This document shows positions 8,838 to 17,500 of a DNA stretch of 27,663 nt, in pieces. The stretch covers positions 1 to 27,663 of the forward strand of contig CAZIKB010000085.1 of NCBI GenBank assembly GCA_964539665.1, given 5' to 3'. The notes under the pieces are model-generated. The model did no database searches and was not told where the DNA came from. It saw nothing but the letters and a program-made list of their open reading frames with translations. The first letter of the stretch is position 1, and every line of letters starts with the position of its first letter. The position numbers and the translations under genes are program-made. Source of the DNA: CAZIKB01 sp964539665 (lineage in GTDB: Bacteria; Zhuqueibacterota; Zhuqueibacteria; Oceanimicrobiales; Oceanimicrobiaceae).

Positions 8838-9101
8838 ATGAAATTTATTAACATAAGAGAACTAAGCCGCTCTCCTTCTAAATATGTCAAATTAGCAAAT
8901 GAAGAAAAAGACATTGTAATTACTAGAAATGGTCATCCCTATGCTCTGTTATTAAAAATTAATGATGAAGAATTAGAAGACTTCATTATAGCGAAACATT
9001 CTAATTTAGAAAAGGATTTCGAAATAGCAAAACAAGAACATTTATCTGGTAAAACGATTAATGCTCGAAATTTATTGAATGAAATAGATAAAGAACCATA
9101 A
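8838..9101 (+). CDS. Phd/YefM-family antitoxin
   Basis: 87 residues with a strong AAGGTG ribosome site. The N-terminal half (MKFINIRELSRSPSKYVKLANEEKDIVITRNGHPYALL) is the Phd/YefM DNA-binding and dimerisation fold. The acidic C-terminal half would wrap and block the toxin. The toxin gene begins one base after this stop codon, the standard order for type II modules. Such antitoxins usually repress their own promoter with the toxin as co-repressor; a small palindrome ACAATTGT (8805-8812) lies about 25 bases upstream of the start and could be part of the operator, but this is weak. Confidence 0.88.
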   Translation: MKFINIRELSRSPSKYVKLANEEKDIVITRNGHPYALLLKINDEELEDFIIAKHSNLEKDFEIAKQEHLSGKTINARNLLNEIDKEP

Positions 9102-9102
9102 A

Positions 9103-9420
9103 ATGGAATTTCAAGTTGAGTTTACGACGTCAGCATTAAAAGATTTAAAAAGATATCCTCACGAAATTCAAAAATATATTGTTAAAGAAACTATTAAGCT
9201 TGAAAGTAAACCTTTTCCGCATAAGAAAAAGATAAAAAAGATAAAGGGATTGAAATTTGCATGTTTTAGACTCAGAATTGATTTAGAACAAGATGCCTTT
9301 AGACTCTTTTATGGAATAGAAAAAAACATTGTCTATATTTTAAGAATTGTTTCTAAAAAAGATGCAGATAAAATCATAAAGAATATCAGGAAGATAAATT
9401 TTCCACCACCAAAACAATAA
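9103..9420 (+). CDS. RelE/ParE-superfamily toxin
   Basis: 105 basic residues of the RelE/ParE fold: VEFTTSALKDLKRYPHEIQKYI (helical part), a lysine-rich loop, then the sheet CFRLRIDLEQDAFRLFYGIEKNIVYILRIVSKKD. RelE-type members cut mRNA on the ribosome and ParE-type members poison gyrase; the sequence does not clearly separate these, though the R-L-R and F-R-L-F-Y pattern leans to the RelE-like side. Translation is coupled to the antitoxin (one-base gap). The pair lies between the minus-strand genes for the mu-crystallin family reductase and pepP, and runs toward pepP. Confidence 0.87.
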   Translation: MEFQVEFTTSALKDLKRYPHEIQKYIVKETIKLESKPFPHKKKIKKIKGLKFACFRLRIDLEQDAFRLFYGIEKNIVYILRIVSKKDADKIIKNIRKINFPPPKQ

Positions 9421-9488
9421 ACCTCTATTAATAATCCTTAGTAATTTGTCTATCTTCAATAAAAAAACATCTCTCTATTTTCATTTCT

Positions 9489-9632
9489 TAATTAGTGTCT
9501 GAACGAAAATTTGATTATTATGTCATTCCTGCGAGATCTCTAATGCAAGAATCTCCTCATTTCAGGCTGGAGATTCCCGATTAAACACTCGGGAATGACA
9601 AGAAAAGACAGTTATTGTTCCTACACTAATTA
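9489..9632. repeat. MITE-like nested inverted repeat
   Basis: A 144-base palindromic element between convergent genes. The outer arms are TAATTAGTGTCTGAAC (9489-9504) and the complement of 9617-9632, matching at 14 of 16 bases. Inside lie a second pair, TGTCATTCC...GCGAG (9521-9534) with CTCGGGAATGACA (9588-9600), and a third, GAATCTCC with GGAGATTC. It codes for nothing. The architecture is that of a miniature inverted-repeat element or a repetitive hairpin; it could also end transcription of both neighbours. Its right arm contains the stop codon of pepP. Confidence 0.7.
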
Positions 9633-11014
9633 GAAGCAACTTGCTCAACCTCTGCAATCGTTTTTGGAATGGGTTTCCCTAAAACACGATAGCCGCCTTT
9701 CTCTACCAGAACATCGTCTTCAAGTCTGATGCCGCCGAAATCTTTGTATTGTTCAACCCGGTCATAATTTATGAATTCAGTAAATTTATTTTCAGATTTC
9801 CATCTGTCTATCAATTCAGGGATAAAATAGATACCCGGCTCAACAGTGACAACAAATCCTGGCAGCAGTGTTTTCGCCAGTCTCAAAGCGCTCAATCCGA
9901 ACTGACTGCTTCGCTTAAGTTCTTCGGTGTAACCAACAAAGTCTTCGCCTAAATCTTCCATATCATGCACATCAAGTCCCATCTGGTGTCCTAATCCGTG
10001 CGGGAAAAACAGTCCATGCGCGCCTGCTGCAATCGCGTCATCAACATTTCCTTTCATGAATCCAAGGTCTTTCATTCCGGACGCAAGCTTCCTGCTGGCG
10101 AGAAGGTGAATGTCTTTATATTGAACGCCCGGTTTAATCGCTTTGATAGCGCTTTCCTGTATACTCAAAACAAGTTGATAAATATCTTTCTGCCGCTCAG
10201 TAAATTTACCGCTGACAGGAATGGTTCGGGTAATATCGCTGGCATAGTGCAAAACTGATTCCCCGCCACTATCATTTACAGCGATGTCTCCGGCCTGCAT
10301 GAGATTGCCATGAAAATGATTATGCAGTGTTTCCCCATGTACTGAGAAAATGATTGGAAAGGCCACCAGGCCACCCTTTGAACTCACCAAGCCCTCCATC
10401 GCTCCGGATACTTCTCTTTCAACCAGACCGGGGCCTGACATTTTCATTGCCAGTGTTTGCATTTCATAAGCAATTTCGAGTGCAGCCTCAATTTGCTCGA
10501 CTTCTTCTTTGGATTTGATTTCGCGCTGAGAAACCACCGCTTTTATTAAATTGGTAGATACCTGATTGTTTATTTCCAAAGATGAAATTTTCAACAAGTT
10601 TGCGAGTTTTAATATGTTGTCTGCTCGGTATTGTGGAATAAAATGTATTGTTCTGCTCTGATTAATCGCGGTTTTAATTATTTCCTCTAAATGGTTGTAC
10701 GGAACGCTTTTAGAGACGCCGGCCCCCTGGCATTTTTCATTCAAAGTAGACTGGGGTCCCATCCAGATAATATCATCCATGGTAAAATCGTCCCCCAAAA
10801 TAATTTCTTCATCTTCATCTACATCTATGATCCCGGCCAATCCTGGAAAATCCAGTCCCCAGAAATAGAGGAATGAACTGTCCTGCCGAAAAGGATAGGG
10901 ATTGTCAGGATAATTCATAGGGCTTTCCTGATTCCCTAAAAACAGAATTAATCCGGATTGAATTTGCTGTTTAAGTTGATTTCTTCGATGGATATAAATG
11001 TCAGCGTCAAACAT
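9626..11014 (-). CDS. pepP: Xaa-Pro aminopeptidase (aminopeptidase P, M24 family)
   Basis: A cytoplasmic metallopeptidase that removes the N-terminal residue from peptides with proline in second position. The start is placed at the ATG at 11012-11014, six bases after AAAAGGAGG, rather than the upstream ATG at 11042-11044 with no ribosome site; this gives 462 residues. The N-terminal AMP_N domain covers about 1-130 and the creatinase fold about 165-450. Dinuclear metal ligands are recognisable: D248 in VNDSGGES, D260 in HYASDITRT, the His in HGLGHQMGLDVHD, Glu in VTVEPGIYF and Glu in GIRLEDD. The family can act on hydroxyproline as well as proline in second position, which fits the hydroxyproline enzymes next door. 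A 161-base gap separates it from hypD, so it may have its own promoter. The stop codon lies within a repeat. Confidence 0.92.
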   Translation of the reverse strand: MFDADIYIHRRNQLKQQIQSGLILFLGNQESPMNYPDNPYPFRQDSSFLYFWGLDFPGLAGIIDVDEDEEIILGDDFTMDDIIWMGPQSTLNEKCQGAGVSKSVPYNHLEEIIKTAINQSRTIHFIPQYRADNILKLANLLKISSLEINNQVSTNLIKAVVSQREIKSKEEVEQIEAALEIAYEMQTLAMKMSGPGLVEREVSGAMEGLVSSKGGLVAFPIIFSVHGETLHNHFHGNLMQAGDIAVNDSGGESVLHYASDITRTIPVSGKFTERQKDIYQLVLSIQESAIKAIKPGVQYKDIHLLASRKLASGMKDLGFMKGNVDDAIAAGAHGLFFPHGLGHQMGLDVHDMEDLGEDFVGYTEELKRSSQFGLSALRLAKTLLPGFVVTVEPGIYFIPELIDRWKSENKFTEFINYDRVEQYKDFGGIRLEDDVLVEKGGYRVLGKPIPKTIAEVEQVASN

Positions 11015-11019
11015 CTCTT

Positions 11020-11028
11020 CCTCCTTTT
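11020..11028 (-). promoter_or_regulatory. Ribosome binding site fixing the pepP start
   Basis: Reads AAAAGGAGG on the minus strand, with five bases to the ATG at 11012-11014. It selects that codon over the longer in-frame ATG at 11042-11044, which would place this perfect site inside the coding region. Confidence 0.8.
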
Positions 11029-11042
11029 TGCAAAGAATAATC

Positions 11043-11078
11043 AAATCTCAAATATTAATTTCCAAATAAATCTCAAAT
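11043..11078. repeat. Short direct repeat in an AT-rich intergenic segment
   Basis: AAATCTCAAAT occurs at 11043-11053 and again at 11068-11078, 25 bases apart, in the gap between hypD and pepP. On the minus strand the stretch reads as alternating ATTTGAGATTT blocks, a style seen in dispersed intergenic repeats of many bacteria. No function can be assigned. Confidence 0.45.
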
Positions 11079-11175
11079 GACAAATTCTAACTTCCCAAAA
11101 CCCAAGCCCTATTTTATGAAGACCGTGAAGGCACAAGTAAGGCTAATGAATAGTATTTCTAAAACCTTAGTCACT

Positions 11176-13545
11176 TCAAACCTCAGTAATTCCATGTTCG
11201 GTCCGTTTGATAATTTCATTTTGCAAATCAACACCGAGATCGACAAAATAATCGCTGTAACCGGCGACCCGGACTATTAGATCGCGGTATTTCTGCGGAT
11301 TTGCCTGCGCTTTTTTCAAGAGTTCCGCGGTCACCACGTTGAATTGGATATGATGGCCATCCATTTTGAAGTACGACCGGATTAAATGAGCGAGTTTTAC
11401 AATGCCGTCATCATCTGCTAAAAATTCCGGTGTAAATTTCTGATTGAGCAAGGTTCCGCCGGTGCGAATGTGGTCAATTTTTGCCGCTGATTTTGCCACT
11501 GCTGTCGGGCCTTTGCGATCACTGCCCTGCACGGGTGAGATTCCTTCAGACAAAGGTTCACCCGCTTTTCTGCTATCCGGCGTTGCGCCCACGACGCTGC
11601 CAAAATAAACATGACAGGTGGTTGGAAGCAGATTTATTCGGTGGTGCCCACCTCTGGTGTTGGGTCTGCCATCGACTGCCTGATAAAAGGCTTCAAAAAT
11701 TTGTGTTAAAATGTCGTCCGCGTAATCATCATCATTCCCATATTTGGGTGTATGGTTGAATAGACTGTGCCGCAGAGATTCATGCCTTTCGAAATTGTCA
11801 TGCAACGCTTTCAGCATTTCTGGCATGCTTATTTGCTTTATATCAAACACCTGATATTTTAGCGCGGTTAATGAGTCCGTAATGGATCCTAACCCAACTC
11901 CTTGAATATAGGAAGTGTTGTACCTGGCGCCGCCGTTGTTATAATCTTTGCCGTTTGTAATACAGTCGCTGATGAGGAGTGACATGAACGGCGCTGGCAG
12001 AACCTGCGCGTACAACCTTTCTATGATGACGTTGCCTTTAATCTTTATGTCGATGAAATAGTCTAACTGTTTTTTAAAGGCTTCAAACAATTCTTCAAAG
12101 GTTTCAAATTTATTTGGATCGCCTGTTTTCAGACCAATTACTTTGCCGGTTCTCGGATCCATGCCATTATTCAGGGTAATTTCTAACACCTTGACCAGGT
12201 TGAAATATCCTGTCAAAATATAGGCTTCTTTGCCAAATGCGCCGGTCTCCACGCACCCGCTTGCCCCGCCGTTTCTGGCATCGTGGATTGATTTTCCCTG
12301 TCGAATCAATTCCTGGATAATGGCGTCGGTATTGAAAACAGAAGGCTGGCCAAAACCGGTTTTGACTATTTTCAGAGCCCGATGTACAAACCTGTCCGGA
12401 TTCTTTTTACTGATTTGCACCATTGAGCTGGGCTGCAACAGGCGCATCTCCTCAATAATATCGAGGATGAGATATGAGAGCTCGTTAACCGCATCATCGC
12501 CATTTTCCTTAACGCCTCCGACATTAATCAGGCAAAAATCTGTGTACGTGGCGCTTTCCAGAGCGGTTACGCCAACTTTGGGCGGCGCAGGTTGATTGTT
12601 GAATTTTACCCAGAATGCTTGCAGCAGCTCTCTGGCACTTTCATTTGTTAAAGAGCCATTTTCAATTTCTTTTTGATAGAACGGGAAGAGATGTTGATCT
12701 AAACGTCCAGGATTAAACGAATCCCAGGTATTCAGTTCGGTAATCACTCCGAGGTGGATGAACCAGTAGTATTGTAGCGCTTCCCAAAAAGTCTGCGGCG
12801 CCTGAGCCGGGACATTATTACAGATTTCAGCAATCTGCTGTAATTCTTTTTTTCTTGTTGAATCATTTTCCTGGCGGGCCAATTTTTTCGCTTTTTCGGC
12901 ATGCCGTTTGGCCAATACCAGCACAGCATCTGCGGCAATGGACATGGCTTTCAACTGTTCTCTTTTGTTGAAAGCTTCGGGATCTTCAAAAAAATCCAGT
13001 TTTTCTATTTGTTCTGCGATTTCTTTTTTAAAATCTAACATGCCTTTGCTATAGATTTTATTATCCAGGACTGTATGCCCGGGCGCCCTTTGTTCCATAA
13101 ATTCCGTAAATACACCGGCTTCATAGGCGGCTTTCCATTCATTATCCACTTGTTCAAAAATTTTGTCGCGAATGGAGCGTCCTTGCCAAAATGGGATTAG
13201 GGTGTCCTGATTCAATGACTTAGTTTTGTCATCAACCGCGAAAGCTACTTTTTCACGTGTATTTAAAATTTCAAGATCTTTAAGGCTGTGCGTGCAAATT
13301 TCAGGGTAGGTCGGGGTAGCTTTGGGTTCAGGGCCTCTTTCGCCGACAATGAGCTCGCCCTCTTCAATACAGATTGTCTTTCTTTCCATTATATATTTAA
13401 ACGAAAGCGCTCTTGCGACGGGTATAGAGACTTTTTCTGCCTGACCGCTTTTGTAAAATCCGGTAATTAACTCAGCTCTTTCCGGAGAGATGTAAGGTTT
13501 AGCATTAAGGCTTCGATCACGAAGTTTTTTTACTCGGGAGTTCAC
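11176..13545 (-). CDS. hypD: Glycyl radical trans-4-hydroxy-L-proline dehydratase
   Basis: An oxygen-sensitive glycyl radical enzyme that dehydrates trans-4-hydroxy-L-proline to pyrroline-5-carboxylate. The start chosen is the GTG at 13543-13545, six bases after GGAGG; another GTG at 13549-13551 is too close to that site. This gives 789 residues. Key residues are C431 and E433 in SGCVETG, the radical glycine G762 in RVAGYSDYF, H157 in RAPGHT, D275 in NTWDSF, S331, F337, Y447 and T642. As recalled for Clostridioides difficile HypD these are C434, E436, G765, H160, D278, S334, F340, Y450 and T645, a constant offset of three. Overall resemblance along the whole length is very high. This points to HypD rather than glycerol, choline or propanediol dehydratase. 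The activase gene lies immediately upstream. The product would be reduced to proline or oxidised to glutamate; proC is not in the window. Confidence 0.93.
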   Translation of the reverse strand: MNSRVKKLRDRSLNAKPYISPERAELITGFYKSGQAEKVSIPVARALSFKYIMERKTICIEEGELIVGERGPEPKATPTYPEICTHSLKDLEILNTREKVAFAVDDKTKSLNQDTLIPFWQGRSIRDKIFEQVDNEWKAAYEAGVFTEFMEQRAPGHTVLDNKIYSKGMLDFKKEIAEQIEKLDFFEDPEAFNKREQLKAMSIAADAVLVLAKRHAEKAKKLARQENDSTRKKELQQIAEICNNVPAQAPQTFWEALQYYWFIHLGVITELNTWDSFNPGRLDQHLFPFYQKEIENGSLTNESARELLQAFWVKFNNQPAPPKVGVTALESATYTDFCLINVGGVKENGDDAVNELSYLILDIIEEMRLLQPSSMVQISKKNPDRFVHRALKIVKTGFGQPSVFNTDAIIQELIRQGKSIHDARNGGASGCVETGAFGKEAYILTGYFNLVKVLEITLNNGMDPRTGKVIGLKTGDPNKFETFEELFEAFKKQLDYFIDIKIKGNVIIERLYAQVLPAPFMSLLISDCITNGKDYNNGGARYNTSYIQGVGLGSITDSLTALKYQVFDIKQISMPEMLKALHDNFERHESLRHSLFNHTPKYGNDDDYADDILTQIFEAFYQAVDGRPNTRGGHHRINLLPTTCHVYFGSVVGATPDSRKAGEPLSEGISPVQGSDRKGPTAVAKSAAKIDHIRTGGTLLNQKFTPEFLADDDGIVKLAHLIRSYFKMDGHHIQFNVVTAELLKKAQANPQKYRDLIVRVAGYSDYFVDLGVDLQNEIIKRTEHGITEV

Positions 13546-13547
13546 AA

Positions 13548-14348
13548 TCACCCTCCAATTTTTACTTCCAGTCCAAAAGAACTAAATTTCTTTTTTAAAG
13601 TATTCATTTCCTGATCCGACTGAACCTGAAGATTTTCTGATTTATTCGACAGATTTAACTTTGTATATTTATTTTTGCCCAATGAATTATATGGCAACAA
13701 ATTCACCATTTTAATATTATTTAAAGACAAAATGAATTTTGCCAACTGAGATAGGTTTACATCTGTGTCGGTAATTCCCGGAATGACAGGGATGCGAATA
13801 CAAATATTGGCGTGTTGCCAGGTGAGTTTATTTAAGTTTTCCTTGATCTGCTGATTGCTGACATCCGTGTATTTCTGATGCGCCCTGTCATCTATGATTT
13901 TCAGATCATATAAAAATAAATCGACTTTGGCATAATTCATTTCAACAATTTCCCAGGGAACAAATCCTGACGTATCCACTGCAGTATGAATCTCTTTTTG
14001 CTTACACTCCGTAAGCAATGCATTTAAAAACTCGGGCTGCATTAAAGGTTCGCCGCCGGAAAAAGTTACCCCGCCTCCGGACTGGTCATAAAAAATCAAA
14101 TCTTTTTCGATTTCCTGCATTATTTCATCGACCATGACTTCCCTGCCGATAATTTCTTCGGATTCAATACAGGAAGCATTTCCATTATTGGTTTTAACCA
14201 TCTTCACGGGCGCCAAATTTTGGCTTTCAGGATTATGGCACCACCAGCAGCGCATTGGACAGCCTTTAAAAAAAACAGTCGTGCGAATTCCCGGACCATC
14301 GTGTACGGCAAATTTTTTCAGGTCAAAAATTATTCCTTTTGTTGTCAT
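13548..14348 (-). CDS. Radical SAM glycyl radical enzyme activase (HypD activase), compact form
   Basis: 266 residues. It uses S-adenosylmethionine and a [4Fe-4S] cluster to install the radical on the conserved glycine of HypD. The cluster motif is C30-PMR-C34-WW-C37 within GIRTTVFFKGCPMRCWWCHNPE; the SAM-binding FSGGEPL is at 97-103, followed by DTSGF and the YDLK block. Most activases of dehydratase-type glycyl radical enzymes carry a ferredoxin-like insert with eight extra cysteines between these motifs. Here the 60-residue stretch has a single cysteine (C60), as in pyruvate formate-lyase activase. The stop is two bases before the hypD start, so the two proteins are made together. Radical SAM identity is secure; the partner is inferred from adjacency. 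Confidence 0.93.
   Translation of the reverse strand: MTTKGIIFDLKKFAVHDGPGIRTTVFFKGCPMRCWWCHNPESQNLAPVKMVKTNNGNASCIESEEIIGREVMVDEIMQEIEKDLIFYDQSGGGVTFSGGEPLMQPEFLNALLTECKQKEIHTAVDTSGFVPWEIVEMNYAKVDLFLYDLKIIDDRAHQKYTDVSNQQIKENLNKLTWQHANICIRIPVIPGITDTDVNLSQLAKFILSLNNIKMVNLLPYNSLGKNKYTKLNLSNKSENLQVQSDQEMNTLKKKFSSFGLEVKIGG
13552..13556 (-). promoter_or_regulatory. Ribosome binding site fixing the hypD start
   Basis: GGAGG on the minus strand, embedded in the last codons of the activase gene. It is followed by GTGATT and then the GTG at 13543-13545. The spacing of six bases favours this second GTG; the first would leave only a zero-base gap. The activase stop lies within the spacer, so translation of the two genes is probably coupled. 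Confidence 0.65.
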
Positions 14349-14384
14349 CTTTATTAAACCGCAGATCTAATATCTCATCTGAAT

Positions 14385-14474
14385 AGTCATTAAGTCACTC
14401 ACCTTCAGCGTCATTGCTAACAAAACATACAATTAATGACTTGATATGACAACTTAGTGAATGACTTAATGACT
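14385..14474. repeat. Inverted repeat between the activase and beta-propeller genes
   Basis: Left arm AGTCATTAAGTCACTCA (14385-14401) and right arm TGAATGACTTAATGACT (14458-14474) are complementary at 16 of 17 bases. Between them further ATGACTT/TGACTT words recur. The arms enclose a 56-base loop. It lies downstream of the beta-propeller gene and upstream of the activase gene on the minus strand. It may be a small mobile repeat, or a weak terminator; no T-tract supports the latter strongly. Confidence 0.65.
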
Positions 14475-14514
14475 TATTCCAATCAATTATTTCTTTACAA
14501 AAAAACTTAATGCA

Positions 14515-17500
14515 TCATTCATTTACCCAGGTGGGAATCCGACCCGGAGTCCAGGGTGCGTGCGCTTTTTCCATGGCTGCTTCCAGGTTTTTCAGATCAA
14601 CTTCTACCAACATTTTCAGTTTTTCGAGTTGCGGTGCGAATTCCTCACTGGCAATTTTGTACTGATCTTTCATTGTTTGTGTAGGCGCTGAGGTCGAGCG
14701 CCAGTGTCCTCGTGTTACGGAATTAACACGTCTTGAGATAGACGGAGGTTGATTCGCAGACCTGCTGCTGAGAGTTCTGTCGCCAGTTAGTGCCCGAAGA
14801 ATAGCGTTTATTTCATCTTCAAGCACCCTTGCCTGTACACTCAGGTCATTGGATGCCTCAGGTGTATTTTCTATAGCTGCTTTTATGAAATCGATTCTTT
14901 TTGCTATATCGTTTGCTGCACTAACTGCACCCTGTACTGCCCGTGCGAGCTCTGCTGCTTTTTTCTGAAATGCTGCTAAATACTGACGGTCAGCTACTGG
15001 TAAGGTGGTGTTGTCAAGCACAACCGCATTAAAATCCACTGGTCCGGCTAACTGTGTTAAAACTCCGTCAACACCTTTGCTCATAGTGACGCTATATTTA
15101 CCGGGAAGCGCTAACATGCCACGGCTTCGATTCCCAACCGGACTCTGCTGGAGTCTCGCGGGACTTGTAGCGGGGTAACGAAAATCCCAGGTGATTCTTT
15201 GCATGCCAGTTTTAGCAGGGACTTTTAATTTTCTGACCAGGTTGCCATTTTCGTCAGAAACCGCAAATTGCAGATATGGTTTTTCTTCTTCATCTTCGGC
15301 GCGCAGTTCGTCAAACGTTGGATAGCGAATTGCCTCGCCTTTCTTCATGGCGGCCTTTTCGGCTTTCTGGCGCTTTGCTTTTTTCGTCTGGATTGATTCT
15401 TTCACATAGTAGGTGAAAGTCGCACCCACGTCTGGATTTTTAGCCGCATAATAAGATTGTCCCTGAGCGCTTTTACCGCGTTTTTGGATGAACATCAGAG
15501 CATCCTTAACGGGTGCGATAAAGCTTTCCTGTTCCAGTGACTGCGGTGTAAGTTCACGCAACGGTGAATAATCGTCGAGGATATAAAAACCTCTGCCAAA
15601 TGTTGCTAAGGCCAAATCATTCTCGCGTTTTTGAATTGCGATGTCTTTGACGGCTATTGTAGGTAGACCAGCTTTGAGCTGTATCCATTTATCACCACCG
15701 TTTACGGTGAAAAATACTCCAAATTCAGTTCCTGCAAAAAGCAGGTCAGGATTAATGTGGTCTTCAACAACAGTGAAAACCGTGCCCCTTTCAGGCAGGT
15801 TTGCTTTAATTGACTGCCATTTTTCGCCTTTATCAGTGCTTTTAAATATGTAAGGAGCCAGATCATTGTTTTTGCGGGCATCAAAGGAAAGATAAACTGT
15901 ATTCGCATCATGTTGAGAAGTCAATAAACAACTTACGTAGGTCATCTCAGCGATGCCGGGAAATTTATCAATCTTTCGCCAATTTTCGCCGCCATTTTCA
16001 CTTACCTGCACGAGCCCGTCATCTGTACCAACGTATAACAGACCTTCTGCAAGAGGTGATTCTGTTAGCGAAGTTATATTACCAAACAAAGAAGTCGATT
16101 TGTTTTTTGCTACCGCGTCTACGCTTTGGATTTTTCCCATCACAGGGAGGGTATTGCGGTCGACTTGCCGGCTTAAGTCCGGGCTTATGATTTTCCAGGT
16201 ATCACCGCGGTCGTCGCTTCTGAACAATTTATTACCAGCGAAATAGAGTCGCGTGTTAGAGTGCGGGCTGATAATTAAGGGTGAACTCCAGTTCCAGCGA
16301 TAGGCTTCTCCAGAAGGCGGCTGGGGTTGTATGCTGATACTCTCGCCGCTTTTTTTATCATAACGTACAAGAACGCCGTATTGTGATTCAGAATAAACAA
16401 TGTTCGGGTTTTCGGGATCAATCCGGGATTGAAAGCCGTCGCCGCCCTGGGTGACATACCAATCATCATTAATTATGCCCAGAGAGCTGGTGGTTCTTGA
16501 CGGTCCGCCCATGCTGTTGTTATCCTGGGTTCCTCCATATACATTATAAAAAGGCAGTGCATTGTCCAGGGCTACCCGATAAAATTGCGTCAGAGACAGG
16601 TTGGATTTGAACAGCCAGGTACCGGCATCATCAAAGGTTTCATAGATACCGCCGTCACCGCCGATGATAAAATGCCTGGTGTCGTCCGGATCAATCCACA
16701 GAGCATGATCGTCCACGTGTCGATTGTTATTTCCCAGGTTACGCCATGTTTTACCGCCGTCTTCTGAAACCTTGCTGCGGGTGTCCAGGGAATACACTTT
16801 ATCTGCATCCTTCGGATCGGCGACGATTCTATTGTAATACTGTGGACTTGTACTGATATATTTATTCATTTTCTTCCATGTTACACCGCGATTAGTTGAC
16901 CGAAAGAATCCGCCCGTTTCGCCGGCAGCTTCAATGATTGCATAAACTTTATCCGGATTCACTGGTGAAATTGTTAAGCCAATTCGTCCAACATCGCCTT
17001 TGGGTAAGCCTGATTTTAATTGTTTCCAGTTGGCTCCAGCATCAGTTGATTTGTAAATGGCGCTTTCAGGGCCTCCATTAATGAGTGTAAAAACGTGCCT
17101 GCGCCGCTGATATGAAGCACAATACAGGATATCCGGATTTCTGCGATCCATTACAATGTCAGTGATTCCTGTGTTTTCACTGATGTTATAAATCTTATTC
17201 CAGGTTTTGCCGTCGTCTGTAGATTTATAAAGCCCGCGCTCACCGCCAGGTCCCCAGAGCGGTCCCTGTGCAGCAACATAAACATGGGAGTTGCGGGGAT
17301 CGATAATAATTCTGCCAATATGCTCGGTTTTTTTCAGTCCCATGTTTTTAAAACTTTTACCGCTGTCTTCAGAGCGGTAAACGCCGTCGCCGTATCCAAT
17401 GGCGCGTTGGCTGTTATATTCGCCGGTTCCAACCCACACGACATTAGTATTATTCGGATCGATAACCACACAGGCAATTGAATATGAGCCATATTTATCA

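Noticed and set aside
11077..11280. 67-residue plus-strand open frame over the 3' end of hypD
   Set aside because: No ribosome site or domain; half of it is antisense to conserved HypD C-terminal sequence.
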